In this document: one piece after another, positions 12,101 to 24,451 of the stretch
Position numbering within the stretch: position 1 is the stretch's first letter
Layout: each line of letters opens with the position of its first letter
Source: Terebella lapidaria
Taxonomy: Eukaryota; Annelida; Polychaeta; Terebellida; Terebellidae
Assembly (NCBI GenBank): GCA_949152475.1
Contig: OX424555.1
Location: forward strand, 14,526,868-14,590,867
Direction of reading: 5' to 3'
DNA: 64,000 bases
Program-made: the position numbers and the translations under genes
Notes under the pieces: model-generated
What the model saw: only the letters and a program-made list of their open reading frames with translations
What the model was told of the DNA's origin: nothing
Database searches by the model: none

Positions 12101-13614
12101 TTGTAAAAAACTAATACCTCAAATCGTGAATGATCTGCGTATGTCGACGGAATATCACAGGCGAGATTTAAGGATATACGTGTACTGACAAATGCTTTCT
12201 GTCTGATTTTCCTTCTCAGAACTGGGTTGTTCTGGCTTTAGAATAATTATATCATTGTTATATAATTATGTGATCTAGACATCGAATGATATTAAGCGTT
12301 GAATTTTACTGAGCAATATACCCGAAGTATCTTACGGTTTTAATTAGAAAATGATATATAAACTTTTAATTTGCACAGTTGTATAATCGAAATTGGTGAC
12401 ACAATTGATCATATCCAAATATTTACTTATATAAACCATAACTCTAATGACTGTTTGGGTTGAATTGGATTATCTTTCTTTGTGTCCTGTTATATAAACG
12501 GTTCTTCGATTCAGCCAGTAGCAGGGCAATTAAAATATTCCGTTATTCTACAATGAGGCAATTAATTGCATTGGACAATAAAGCTTGTGTTTATACTATT
12601 GTCTAAGTTAGGTAGGAGTGATCGGCTTATGGCAATGGCTGGGGTGACTGGGGATGACAGTCAGACTAACAGGCTCCGTCAGAGTTTGTCATCACTTCCC
12701 GCCTGATGGTCATGCCACTGGGCTATACTTGGCGAAATGAAATTATAACAAAACATGTAGAGATGTGTTTTCAGTTGCGTTCTGCTAGAAATCCTAATTA
12801 TACTAGATCTACATGCATGTTGATAACTGAATAAATATTAACTATCCTATGAAAAGAATGGTACATATATATATGTACTGTTTTACTTGCTATCAATTAA
12901 AAAATGCATGAGCCGGTAAATGGCAGAAATCAACAGGGCAACTCCCCGCATTTCGAATATACGTGATTTAATTACACATAATTACTGACCCCATTTACAC
13001 TACCAATTGAACTATGTAATCTAAGTTCATTTGAGATATTTTACCTAAATGTTATTATTTAAACCACCACCAATATGGAATTGCAGGTGAAAATGAGAGA
13101 GATACTTTCATTTAATTACAGCCCACGTTACCAAATGAACTCCTTGTAATATATAATGAGAACCTTCAGTCCTCGGAATTGATAACCATCACAGAATGCT
13201 TTTTTTTTGACAATAGACAATTTTGGCGACTGTGCATTATAATCGCGCAAGACTATGCCCAACAATTGTATTCATTCGGATAGAACACTTTTCTCCAACT
13301 TGAATAATTAGGGTATATTTATCTTCTGGTCATGATTTACAATGAAAGCGATATCGCTAAGTGTAAAGCAAGCTTCATAAAATATGGACTCGAGAAACTT
13401 ATTTAGATAACAAAAAGGACCAATAAACGTGAAGTTTTATAGATATGCTCTTTACCGCGTTGCTCTTAGTTTCTTTTAAAATTTGTTTCGGCGAATTTTC
13501 GGCGATGACATTATGGAATACTTACAGCCATCTGATGGCGGACGATCCTATCCAGAGGTCCTCCAGGATCAGCAATAACAAGTAGACGTGGACGCTACAC
13601 GTACGGAGCTTCAT
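2650..13614 (-). CDS. Wnt4: Wnt4 secreted signalling protein, complete, four coding exons
   Basis: Coding exons are 13614-13526, 9373-9138, 6703-6429 and 3117-2650. All introns are GT-AG and the phases (2, 1, 0) join to 355 residues, close to the vertebrate length of about 351. The protein starts with a hydrophobic signal peptide (YLLLLIL). It has NCS at 92-94 as an N-glycosylation site, the CHGVSGSC motif whose serine (about 216) is palmitoleoylated in this family, and about two dozen cysteines ending in [11 protein letters not shown]. Subfamily identity rests on Wnt4-like stretches: [44 protein letters not shown] (one residue varies) and AIDGC-LLCCGRG. Wnt4 is a secreted Frizzled ligand. 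The start is the first in-frame ATG after an upstream in-frame TGA. Non-coding 5' exons cannot be excluded. Confidence 0.92.
3118..6428 (-). other. Wnt4 intron 3
   Basis: 3.3 kb, mostly AT-rich. It contains the GC-rich block annotated separately at 5140-5640. No other gene, RNA or repeat is supported. A B-box-like GGTTCGATCCC near 4550 has no A-box partner. Confidence 0.7.
5140..5640. promoter_or_regulatory. GC/CpG-rich intronic block with a TATA-like box
   Basis: About 500 bases stand out from the AT-rich intron by high GC and many CG dinucleotides, including repeated CGGCCGG. A TATA-like CTTTTATAAGG lies at about 5270-5280, oriented on the plus strand, antisense to Wnt4, with the CpG-rich part downstream. 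It could be an alternative or antisense promoter, or an enhancer. No supported ORF or splice pattern follows it, so the role is inferred from composition only. Confidence 0.35.
6429..6703 (-). CDS. Wnt4: Wnt4 coding exon 3
   Basis: 275 bases encode residues 109-200. The acceptor is gtttcag and the donor gtacga. It carries [21 protein letters not shown], a W-x-GCS-N segment and the Wnt4-like RERTKG and ALMNLHNN stretches. Confidence 0.92.
6704..9137 (-). other. Wnt4 intron 2
   Basis: 2.4 kb of AT-rich sequence with no supported gene or repeat. The short frames show no family motif. Confidence 0.65.
9138..9373 (-). CDS. Wnt4: Wnt4 coding exon 2
   Basis: 236 bases encode residues 30-108 and the first base of Gly109. 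The acceptor is tttgcag and the donor gtatta. It contains the conserved N-terminal cysteines, the stretch CRRNVELMD, and DRRWNCS with its N-glycosylation sequon. Confidence 0.9.
9374..13525 (-). other. Wnt4 intron 1
   Basis: 4.15 kb. Several short overlapping frames between 9.8 and 12.1 kb have no recognisable domain or convincing splice context. No tRNA, repeat array or mobile element could be supported. Long first introns of developmental genes often hold enhancers, but nothing in the sequence identifies one. Confidence 0.6.
13526..13614 (-). CDS. Wnt4: Wnt4 coding exon 1 (signal peptide)
   Basis: 89 bases encode residues 1-29 plus two bases of codon 30. The donor is gtaagt. It holds a basic-then-leucine-rich signal peptide and ends AIRW-L, matching the short first exon of Wnt4 genes (vertebrate SNWLYLAKL). 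It lies 4.15 kb from exon 2. Confidence 0.82.
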
Positions 13615-16600
13615 CTTGACCGGGATTCCGGGATGATCGCCCTTAGTGATAAGTTGAACGACTCTGGATACAAAAAGTGGCTCCAGATGCTCAATCCGAA
13701 GGTTACGATACGGTCAGAGCCAATGATGAGACGGGATTAATGAGCAAACTGTACTTCACTCATTACCGAGAACGCGGCGATAAACCGCACTTGTCTTCTG
13801 TATACTGGTCTGGAAAAACAAATACATATATCATCAGGGAAATTTAAAATAAGAATAAACATTGTTGTTTGTAATTGTGATGCGAAGGGCTTAGTGAAAC
13901 ACTTACTTGTATAATGCGCGAAACGTTTACTCGAATGATTATCCAAAAATATCTATTTGTCAACAGACGGGATTCCCACGGTTCGTGTATCCAAAATTTT
14001 GTTGACAGAGACAAGAAAAAGTCTCCGAGTCGAATTTTCCTGTGACTACGAAATAGAACCGCGATCCGTCATAAAAAGTCACGAAAACGTGTACGCATGA
14101 ATTCAAGATCCTATATCCCACAGTCGGCAACAAAAGACATGTGTATCCGTTTAACACTAAATGAATTCCACGTTTCAAGTTGGTATTCCAGTTATTGATA
14201 CGTAATCAATACTCGAGGTGTGTGATGATAACTTGGGCTGATGTTCCAAGAACAAGAATGACTGGACAAGGCTGTAGGTCTCGGGTTTAAATGCACGAGG
14301 CCCGTCAATGGTGCAGCACCGTTACAACTGTTGCTGGGTGCAGGAAGAACTTTCAGCCAATCAGCGGCCGCGCAGGCGGTGCGTGAAGTTCTAGGGCCCG
14401 GGGTGGGGCGACTGGGGCACGTGGGGTAGTGCCTCAAAGGTGTCAAACGGTGGGTAGTGCTGGTCAAACGTATGGAGAATCACTCACTGCATCATTGAAC
14501 AAATCTAACTAAAGTCACTTCGGTGTTTGGGAAGTCGAGGAAAAATTATTGCATTCTACCAGGAAACCATGTGGTCAACTCTTCGCGGAGTGACTCTGAT
14601 ACCTCAAACATTTTGTAAAGCAGTAAGGCGAAAAAAGTATTTTCCAACCAATTTTTTTCACCCTCTCCACTTCCGAACACATTGCTCACCCTACACGTAC
14701 CGCACCCTCCCCCCCCCCCGCCCCCCACCCCTCGCCACTAGATGGAAACAATCTATCGATATACTAGTGTATCATATATGTTTTCGTATGCTAACTCATA
14801 ACACGTTTGTTTATATACCCGCGAGTGTGCTGGTAGAACTGGCGGCCAGAAGGTCCAGATGAAACGTTTCCAGAAGCCAGAACCCTCCCGTCCGATCCAT
14901 CACATGTGTAGCTCCTGAAAGCGGAGCAGGACCCCGTGTCTGGATACATATCACATCAGGGGGAATTAGGCGGCTAATGAAGGCGGCCAGAGAAAGGTTA
15001 TCTACCAGAGATGGCTCCCGGGACTTCCATGTCACTCCCGGGCCAGGTCATCAACGCACCTGGGACACAACACATGTCATACCTGGCCAGTGTCTGAGTA
15101 GTGTCCATGGAATCAACTTGACACATCGCCATGGATACTGTGCTAATATATCTGTGGTTTTCCTAATATTACACGTATGTATTCATATCCAAAAGTGAAT
15201 ACTTGGAAAAAAAATTGTGTTCCATAATTAGGTTAACTTCATGACAGCATGAATAAACCGCAGTGATACTACTATATTGTATACTTTGCCAGAGATGTTG
15301 TATGCTTTCAATAAAAAAAGATAAGGTGTGATATTTTGCTTCAAGAGCCTTCACCCACCCCCGCTACGACTATGAAAGAAAACTGGAAAATCGTCATTCA
15401 GAAAGAGCAAAAAATACAGGTACAACTGCGAATAATTTACAGCAGCGAGGTCGCATGGACTGAATTCAATCCATAAATTATCCGGCTAATTTCATGGCTT
15501 TCAGTCTCCGTGGTGATTTCTCCGCCCACTGTCGGGGAGGGTCGCGAGGGAGCGAGCCGCCACTTGGCCGATACTCGTCTATCTATTATCATACTCGGGT
15601 GCTGACTAAAAAGGCAAAGTTTTCTTTAATGGACAGGTGATTAATGTACAAACCCGAGCAATGGGGGTGAAATTGACGCGAGTATCACGGTGATCAAACC
15701 CCCAAACCCTGTCCCTACTGACACACGGATAACGTCCGTGTTTACATGTAGATATATTACAAGCTTCATGAAATCAAGAAAAGTTTACAGAGAAATTCAC
15801 GAAGTTATTATAATGTGTTTCTCAAAACGTGGATACCCCATAATTTTCTGGAATGCCGAAGCCTATGTTATGTTGTCGTGTGTTCGCAATAATTACATGT
15901 ATAATTTAACAGCTCGTTTTTGATCAGGTGACGAACACTGTAGTAGAGCCCCTTTACGACTCTAGTTTCCTCAAGGAGCAAGCTCTACAAACAGGTGTCT
16001 TTCCCAAAGGGCAGCTGTATATGTGCTGTAATCAAGCGCCTTTTGAAGCATAATTACATCACATCAACCGTCAAATGGCAAAAGAAATATGTGCTTTTTG
16101 TTTGCAGCTAGAACGATCCTTTGATTCCGCAAGACACATTGTATTTTAACAACGCGGGCTTGTGCTGCGTGTAGTAAAGTGAGAAATATTGTGTTTTAAC
16201 TGCTCGTATAGTTTGTGTTATTGTGAAAAAGGTGAGTATTGCGTAAGTCAAAACACGGGATATAATAACACACATAAAACAGGTTCAGTCTGTCTTGCAT
16301 TTTGTAGATGGGTAGTTTTGATCTTGTGTGTAGAAAAACGTGATGTACACATACATGTAAGAATATTGGCTGATAATTGTGATAATTGTGATCCAATAGT
16401 ATTAAAATTTGAGCATGTGAAATATTTCGAGATCAAAATTTATTTGTACAATTGCAATTAATCTTTGTGAGGGTTTATAAGATAGATATGGTGTCAGGCT
16501 CTACAGACATAACATCGCCCTCAGTCGAGAATTAGTGTCTTCCCACATAACCCAGCTTAGTAGTCACAACAAACTCAACTTCGGTGTGTACTGCGCAAGT

Positions 16601-19127
16601 GGTGATCTGTGCTAATTGCAATTTCCAGGAGAGTGACAGGTTTTAGCCAAAGAAAACTTCCTCACGTGAGTTTCAGCGACCCCGGCATACGGTTAGAATT
16701 ATTAACAACAACCGTCGGAGTTATGCAGAACAGTAAATCCGCAGTTAATCCGCGACAGTTCGCTAGTGGCTCGTTAGTGTGTAGTTGTTTGCAAAGACAT
16801 TTGACGTGCGGCGCCTGGGCCACATATCATTCTCTATCTAGTTAGTCTGCTTCGAGACAACTAGATTGGATACAGTATGCCATCGATGTTACCCGTACAT
16901 TGTTGGCTTTAATGTTTTTAAATGTGTCTCAGTTGTTCAGAGCAAATCTGCTTAGGGTCGTTGATAAATTGAAAAACAAAATTAAATGACGCGTTTTATT
17001 ATGCATTTAGATTAATTATGACACGGCGCGCCCATAACCAATGTCTGAGAAAATAACGTCAGTATCTAAATCTGTAGACCAAGCAGGAATAGGATTATAT
17101 CGGAATCTACGATATCGGTATAGCAACATATTGTCGATTATAAATTGTCTAAAAAATATCTTTAATATATATAAAAAAAAAGGAAACCAACAAAAATTAC
17201 TAACACATTTATCAGCATTCTATTTGCTTATTCAAGAATATGTAACAATCCAATGCGAGTAAAGAGCTTTAAAATCGTTTACGTCAGTTTTCTGAGCGTG
17301 TTAGCTCAGAAAATGATATGCTTTAATACCATGTGCATGCGCAGTGATTGCTTTGGCCGCTAACCCTTGTAGAGTGTCTACCCTGACTTGGGACATGCCA
17401 ACCATAAGGACCTGGAAATATAGAGTTTACCTGCAAAGTAAAGTAAACGTGCTTATACTGACGACAGAAAGGCACTGGTTTCTGGGTGTATTTGATGAAC
17501 ACGCCTTGCTCTTTTCAGTGTAATAATAGCTCAGGATATTCAATTATTTGATAAATACATTGTACAGAATACCTGTAACCTTAAGGCAAAGGTTTGTGTA
17601 CTTTTAATTACTTTGACTTGAATGATTTCAGGACCTATAACATTACATTCATTGCGGTTTGTCATAGGTAGGTAGGTGTTTATTCCGAGAATATCATCAC
17701 CAGGTTATTTTTCTGAAATTTCTACGCATGTAAATCTTGTATTTTTTTTTCAGGACATTGATTTTTTTTTTTAAATGCAGAAAATTGCTCACACATACCT
17801 CATCAACCAACTTTTTTCTTGTTTATGTAATTTCGATGTCATACCTGAATGAGCACAGTGTACGCAATGGTGAAAGCAATCACTTACAATAACGCGATCT
17901 CGAGTTCAAACACGGTGTACAAACAATATATAACTGTACAAACAAACTGTTACTCTTACCGCACGGGTGCGATGATATATGACAAATGTACACGGTATAA
18001 CCCCGCTTTAAATACATCATCTTGTGCATAAAATTAGAACGATATTGCCATGAATATAATATACGCAGTGACATTGCTATTTAATACAAATTTTAGGGTT
18101 GTATTTATTCTCATGTGCTGTATGACAGATGTTCCGAAATAAGTCATAACGTGTCTGTTTAGGTGCAAGAAATCATGGTAGGCCTACATGGGGAGCTATG
18201 GCAGGTTTAGCAAGATTATCGGCCGGCACAGCTATGTGCTATTAATACGTACATGTGTTTTTTTGCTAATAAACAAATAATTCATCATGCAATAAAGTAA
18301 TAACATTACTTTGGTATTATATCCAAATGAACACATGTATTACCGATGTTGCTACAGATCGAGACATAACGGTGTGAAACGTACTCCTTTGAACAACATC
18401 AAAGATCATCTTCCCCTCATGTTTTCACGAAAGTGTTGATTACGTCATATTCTGCTATAGACTGAAATCAGAACGTTGCCTCGTAGAACTCCTGGTGTCA
18501 CACCTTCGTTCCCCATCAATCACAGAATCAATGGCCCGTGTTTGCTTTAGATTCACACATTTGATAAAATTAACTGTATTGTTTAGTAATATTGCATCTC
18601 TGAGAGTAATATCGCATGAATACATGTAATCAAAGATCATGCTTTCACTAAAAGGCCATATTTTGATAATGCGTACAATACATACATTATGCACACTGTA
18701 TTGTACTATATATCACAACTCTATGTAGTCGTGTTAATTATAATAACATGATAATAGACACTCCTGTGCTTTCTTTGTGGTAATAATAGTAGTGTGCAAT
18801 TTTCTGCCTTGAAAAATTGCAAAAACGGCTGATTGAAAACGATGATAACTCCACTGCTTTCAAATCGCACTGTATAAGTTGGAATATGTTAATTTGTGTC
18901 AATAATATTTTGTGTGCGCGAATATGGCTTACATTCATATTCAAAAATATACATGTACCTGTCTACACATTCGTCAACTTAAACACACATAAATTGCGAG
19001 TAAATGTCTTGTGACTGCCAACATACACCTAATTGATGGGATATTATGTACATTCACGTATTACGTGTTAATGTGCTGCACACTCCAAACACAATGTAAA
19101 AATATATATAATGTTCATATAATAGTG
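13615..19127. other. Long non-coding interval between Wnt4 and SDR gene A
   Basis: 5.5 kb upstream of the Wnt4 start codon. It should contain the Wnt4 promoter and 5' UTR, but I could not place a TATA box or transcription start. The sequence is AT-rich with a C-rich run (14707-14730) and GC-rich patches near 14.3 and 15.5 kb. No reading frame here looks like a gene. Confidence 0.55.
14707..14730 (+). repeat. Poly-C simple repeat
   Basis: A run of almost pure C, broken by one G and one A. It is a simple-sequence tract with no further support for function. Confidence 0.85.
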
Positions 19128-19133
19128 TTTATT
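19128..19133 (-). terminator. Polyadenylation signal (AATAAA) of SDR gene A
   Basis: The minus strand reads AATAAA about 83 bases downstream of the stop codon of the minus-strand SDR gene, a normal position for a short 3' UTR. Confidence 0.55.
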
Positions 19134-19215
19134 CGATGTAAGATTTCAAGATACACATAGTTGGAAGCAGGTCTTTTCATCATTTAGTTTATATATGGCC
19201 TGTTACCAGGCCGAA

Positions 19216-20874
19216 CTAAGCTTGGGGTTTGTCGTCGACCGCGGACTTTGATGTCAGAACTTTACCGCCATCTAGCGGCATGATGACGCCACTGACGAAG
19301 GACGCGTTGTCGGAGCACAGGAAGCAGATGGCGCTGGCGACATCCGGGACTTGACACAACCGTCGGAGCGGGTACATCTTAGTGAGATCAGTCTGGAGCT
19401 GGTATCACAGTGATAGCGACATATTGAATCAGCACATACATAGACTGATTCAGGACATGAAGTAAATGATTTTGACGGTCAGATATGCTTCTTAGGTGGT
19501 GATACACGTAATTTTTACTCGTAATGCACTTATTTATACCTGGTCGATGTCATCTTCTTTCCCTTCCATAGGAGCGTCCTGTCGTATCCAGAGGCTTGTG
19601 TCCTTCACCACACCAGGGCTGTGTCAGTGATCGTGGGGATTGAGAAAATACATCATTACGGCATATATAGTCTATAAATAGCACTTGGTTGAATGTGTAC
19701 TCACTTGACGGAGTTCACTCTTACTCCCTTGGGCCCAAGTTCTGGAGAATAAAAAAACCAAGATATCACCAATTCTAGTTCTTGTCACCATTTAATACCC
19801 ATCATTACATTTTTCTCTCAAATTTCACCCAAATCATTCAGTGACATGGAGGCGTTATAGTTTTTACCACCTGGAGGAGTCTACTGTACTGACCTATGGC
19901 GAGCGCCCTCGTGAACTGATCCAGAGCGGCAGCTATCATCGAGTACATGAAGTAAGCGTAGGCGGGACGGATACCGACATAGCTCGACACGGTTACGATA
20001 CTACCTGGTTATATAAGGGACGATCGATAAAGATTATTGCATTTTAGGAGCTAACAATACTAGAAGCAAATATCATCTAGTTTATCATGGTGAGTCTTGG
20101 CCATATATGCACGGGAGAAAATATTGTTACCTTTGGACTCAATAATATAAGGAACTGCATATTTGCAGACAAGGAAAGTTCCTTTCAGATTCGTGTTGTA
20201 GATTGCGTCATAGTCTGCCATCTTCGATGTCAGAAAGCAGCCTGATCGAAGGATGCCTGCACAGTTTACCTATCGATGGACATGTGCACAAATTTTGTAG
20301 TGGCACTGACTGGAACAACATTCCATGGTTGTTTTGTCACAGAGTGCCATTTATTGTCAACTCACGAGAAAATCTATTCTCCCGTATTTCGCTATGGCCT
20401 TGTCAACCAGGTCCTTCACGTCGTCTTCTTGAGTGATATCAGCTGTGATGGTGCAGACTCCAACCTGAATATTAACGGATATGCCCTTTACATGCACTTT
20501 ACATGGAGAGAACATACATGTAAAGTGGCCTAAAACACACTATATCTCTTACGGTACTCAAATGATTTCACCTGGATCCCACGAGGGCAAACTTCTTGGC
20601 AGTCACGTGCTGTTTGACCAAGTCTCGCAGCATCTCGTCCAACCAGAACGAGATTTGCGCCGTGCCGAGCGAAGGTTGTGGCCGTTCCGGATCCGATACT
20701 GCCACTGGCCCCTATACATGTAATTTTCGACATTACATGCACTGACTATGAACTCGAGTGAAAATTTAGTCGACTTTTGGTTACACATATTAGTTACACT
20801 GTACTATAGTCAATCAAAGATTCCGTCTTACCAGTTATAAGGACGACTTTTCCCTTGAGTCCCATCAGCTCCAT
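19216..20874 (-). CDS. Short-chain dehydrogenase/reductase A, catalytic Lys replaced
   Basis: Eight exons: 20874-20832, 20711-20572, 20464-20366, 20269-20131, 20004-19894, 19741-19705, 19618-19540, 19398-19216. All are GT-AG and join to 276 residues, typical for a classical SDR. The N-terminal nucleotide-binding segment is GKVVLITGASGSIGSG. It has NCAG (96-99), the structural Asn in NTNLKG, and Ser148 twelve residues before Tyr161. The classical YxxxK reads YSMIA, so the catalytic Lys position is Ala165. The glycine motif TGxxxGxG is also off, with Ser at the middle Gly. Family members reduce or oxidise carbonyls and alcohols with NAD(P)H; this copy may be a pseudoenzyme or binding protein. 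There is no targeting signal, so it is probably cytosolic. The start is the family-typical ATG; an upstream in-frame ATG exists. Confidence 0.85.
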
Positions 20875-21171
20875 GTCGGCAGAATCCAATGACACCAAGT
20901 GATCAACACAAGTAGCGAGATGGTGGTTTTTGAATTTATAAATATTTTCAAAAGATTTGCAAAATTTTGGCGGTTGAAGATCAGAATTGGACCATGCGGG
21001 CCACAATTAGGTGCTCACTGTTTAAATTATGTTCTCGATTGGAAATCATAAGATAATTCAGACACCTCATCAAAATGAGGTACTGACAGACAAACGTGTT
21101 ATATGCGGGTTCAATGGTACGATTTGGCAAATCTGAATAGATATGAAGTTTCGTCAAATCACTTCTCAGAA
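20875..21171. promoter_or_regulatory. Shared intergenic region of the head-to-head SDR pair
   Basis: Only 297 bases separate the start codons of the divergent SDR genes A and B, so both 5' UTRs and core promoters must lie here or overlap, unless non-coding upstream exons exist. I could not identify a TATA box or specific operator. Divergent spacing under 1 kb commonly marks a bidirectional promoter. Confidence 0.45.
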
Positions 21172-23184
21172 ATGGATTCCTCCAGTGATTTCTTAGGTTT
21201 GAATGGCAAAGTTGTTCTAATTACTGGTGAGTTGTTATCAGCCAGTTTTGAAATCTGCGATTTCTTCAATCGCTAAAATCAAGAAAAATATTATAATAGC
21301 TTCAACAAATATTGATGACTTGACCACATCTTCCCCGTTATCCCGAGCAGGTGGGAGTAGCGGGCTGGGCGCCCGTGTGGCGGTTGCTCTGGCCCGTCGC
21401 GGAGCCTCCCTCGTCGTCACAGGCCGCTGTCAGCAGGGACTGGCGCGTACAGTCAGGGAGTGTACCGAGCACGGACTGTCCACCAACAAGGTAGCTACTA
21501 CGTGTACTACCCAAAATACACAATAGGAGGGTACTTCGAGTGCCATTTTTGTATTATTAAATGTATCTCGTTTTGATATAGGACCCCCTAACGCCAGTCC
21601 TTATCCAATTAGTATTATCTAATTATATATAATTAGTATTATTAGTGAATAAGCTGTCCTCTTGAATCCTAATGTTACTTGTATAATATAAGTTGATGAA
21701 CTGAAGTATCAAATCTATCGCAGGTGTTGAGTATGACTGGGGATGTCACTGAGGATGAGTTCTGTCAGGAGTTGGTGCAGAAGACGGTGGAACATTACGG
21801 CAGGATCGATGTCTTGGTTAGAACACACAACACCGACACAATTCTTGCGCACTCTTATCTACACACCGTGATGACAACTGTTCCTTGCAATAGCACCTTG
21901 TACCGGTAACGTTATTGCAGATAAACAACGCTGGGATAGTGAAGACCGGCACCTTCCATCAGTGTACGACAGAGTCCCTGGATGAGGTGTTCAGCGTGAA
22001 CGTGCGAGCCATGGTGGTGCTGACCAGACAAGTCCTGCCTCTCATCAAAGGCAGCAAGGGTATGGTTCATGTACTTCTGTAATTCCCCCCAGTTTAGTTA
22101 GGCTGTCATTTATGACTAACGATAGTTCGGTGGAAATATAAATCATTGAATCAAACAGTGATAAAACCAGTTATGCTTCCTCGATGGCGAAATTTGTAGG
22201 ACAAACAATTAAAATGTACTTATTTTACAAACGACAGAGCTTACATTCCTTGTTGGTTCAGATGCTGTGTTTCTTGCTGGTTCGGGTGTTGGTTTTGTTG
22301 TGATATGCAGTGCTGTTTTTACCTGATGTTTATTTGCAGGATGTATTGTGAACATATCAAGCTTTACTGGCCTGCGCCCTGTCAGTGATTATCTGGCCTA
22401 CTGTCTGTCCAAGTCCGCCGTGGAACACTTCACCAAAAATCTCGCTCTCGGTCAGTTGCGTCATGCAACGTAATCAGGCATATCCTTAATTAGTCAGTAA
22501 TAAAGCATGCATCATGTATATTCAATAACATTTAACACTTCATCGACTTGAATTTTTCAACATTTTCAGAGTTGGGTCAAATTGGGGTTCGGGTTAATTC
22601 TGTTTGGTAAGTACTGAGCTATGAGGGTTTGATGTGGAGATTTGAGGGTTTGATTTGTTGATACACATATAACGTGCCGTTCGATAACCAAGTCATAAAA
22701 AGCTAATAAAATTTTCGCACCATCACACATGTGTATCAACCATCTTGAAGGATAGATTCTTGGACTTGATTTCCAGTCCTGGAATCATGAGAGATACGAA
22801 CTTTTGGCTGCGCCCAGGACATTTACTCAATAAACATCCGCTGCTTGGAGGCTTGGTGAGTGATTCGACTTCACGTCAACGTATATATATACAAATGTAG
22901 TTCATGTGTGATTTTTGGCTTACAACACCCGTCTTTGGGCCTGTTAATCAACCATTTCGAGAATTGTGTCATGCACAAATAATTGCGTGCGAATACACGT
23001 TGTACACATTTCCGTACAGGTGCTGAAGAAGGTGAGTGGGATGTACCCGCTACAGAGGCCGTGTCTCAGTGACGAGGTGGTCCCTGCCGTCCTGTTCCTC
23101 AGCTCGGAGAAGTGCGCCTCCTTCATCACCGGGGCCAGTCTTCTTGTGGACGGCGGGAAGGCTCTCACCTCAGAACAACCATAG
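21172..23184 (+). CDS. Short-chain dehydrogenase/reductase B, catalytic residues intact
   Basis: Eight exons: 21172-21226, 21351-21490, 21724-21816, 21921-22059, 22340-22450, 22570-22606, 22777-22855, 23020-23184. All are GT-AG and join to 272 residues. The coenzyme motif is TGGSSGLG (18-25), followed by INNAG (97-101), Asn123, Ser150, Tyr163 and Lys167 in YCLSK, so the full Asn-Ser-Tyr-Lys tetrad is present. The C-terminal ITGASLLVDGG is the usual SDR end. It should be an active NAD(P)-dependent oxidoreductase of the FabG-like classical type; the substrate cannot be told from sequence. Exon lengths match gene A at exons 2, 4, 5, 6 and 7, showing recent common ancestry. No signal peptide is seen. 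Confidence 0.9.
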
Positions 23185-23287
23185 ATTCGCACCAACTATG
23201 GAGAGGCTCTCGATCACGTCGTCATAGGCCCAAACCAGCATTCATGTAGAAATCTACTGTACTGATATTGTTATTGCAGTACACAGC

Positions 23288-23293
23288 AATAAA
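23288..23293 (+). terminator. Polyadenylation signal (AATAAA) of SDR gene B
   Basis: AATAAA lies 104 bases after the stop codon of the plus-strand SDR gene, a normal 3' UTR distance. The remaining 300 bases to the LTR element hold nothing else I can support. Confidence 0.6.
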
Positions 23294-23586
23294 CGGACGA
23301 ATCCATATCGGTATAAGAATTTTAAAACATTGGAAATTAGTTAGTATAATCCAGGCAATACATTTGCATATAATGTCGTTATAAAATACCATGTGTATAA
23401 TATAATACTATAATATACCATGAGTATACAAGGTAAAACAGTAGAACTGTATGCACTTCTCTATATTTTAGGAAACTCTGACGTTCATTGTCAAATTTGG
23501 ACAAGTTTGAGATTGCAGGTGTTGGTGGAGCTTACAGTGATTAGCTTCATGAAAAAAATTCGAAAAAACGTCGTGTCACCTGATTA

Positions 23587-24388
23587 TGTAGTAATTTTAG
23601 CGACTGTAACCCCCGTCCCTCCCGCGCATACATATTCCCACAACAAACATTCATTCTACATGACTTACATACAGGACAGGTACAGACTATACGATCACAA
23701 GCATAAACTCCATGTAGTCATGGTTACATACACAGGTCAATCCACATGCACTTGCGGCCTTATTCATTCGGTACATCGACCCAGTTAGTTTCGGCCTTGA
23801 CCTTCACAAGCACCAACTTCTAAACATAGAACATGACACACCCACCGCTCACATCACGTGCACAGATATAAGCATAACAAGTCTCGTTCACGCGCCGGGG
23901 AAACCCACTTTCCCGGTGAGATCAGCACACATCAGCACATACATGACCAATCACAACACCGCATGCATTTGGCGGGAAAGTCTACACCACATGTTGCCGG
24001 CCACACAGTTTTTGCTGAGAGTTGAGTAGAAGCGGTCACAGAGAATGGACGTGTTGTGACAGAGTTGAGAAGTGGATGTCCTCATGAGCAGACGTGTTTC
24101 TAAGTTGTGGCCGTGATTGTAAAGCGAAGGCCTAACACGAGGACTACTAGATATTGAACTGTGATATTCATATGTTGGATTGTTCAAAGGACTAAATATC
24201 GAGGATATAGTATTGTCGACTGGGGAAATCACCGGACGTAGGTGTGTTTGCGGCCTTGTAGTGTGATTGAGACATTGTCGGCTTTCATCCCAAATAAACT
24301 ATTGAACTGCTACTGCCGGCCTTGTGATTTAGCACAGCGATCACAGACATTTCGGCCTAATATCGGCCATAGAACGATATTTATCACA
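23587..24388 (+). repeat. 5' LTR of element 1
   Basis: 802 bp, same length and apparently identical to the 3' copy at 36196-36997. It has TG...CA ends and a polyadenylation hexamer AATAAA at 24293-24298. A short stem-loop at 23895-23916 (arms CCGGGGAAA and TTTCCCGG) is also present in the LTRs of element 2. Confidence 0.95.
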
Positions 24389-24389
24389 T

Positions 24390-24407
24390 TGGCGCCGTTC
24401 GACCAGG
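24390..24407 (+). other. Probable primer-binding site of element 1
   Basis: TGGCGCCGTTCGACCAGG begins two bases after the LTR end. Position and the leading TGG (pairing with the CCA end of a tRNA) mark it as the minus-strand primer site. The same sequence follows the 5' LTR of element 2. I could not assign the tRNA. Confidence 0.7.
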
Positions 24408-24451
24408 ATCTGAGCTAGTCTCGGATTACTGACCCTAACTTACCGGCAGTG

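Noticed and set aside
23860-23920. CRISPR-like or tandem array in the LTR (repeated CAGCACA words)
   Set aside because: Only two short, imperfect words in a eukaryotic LTR; no array structure.
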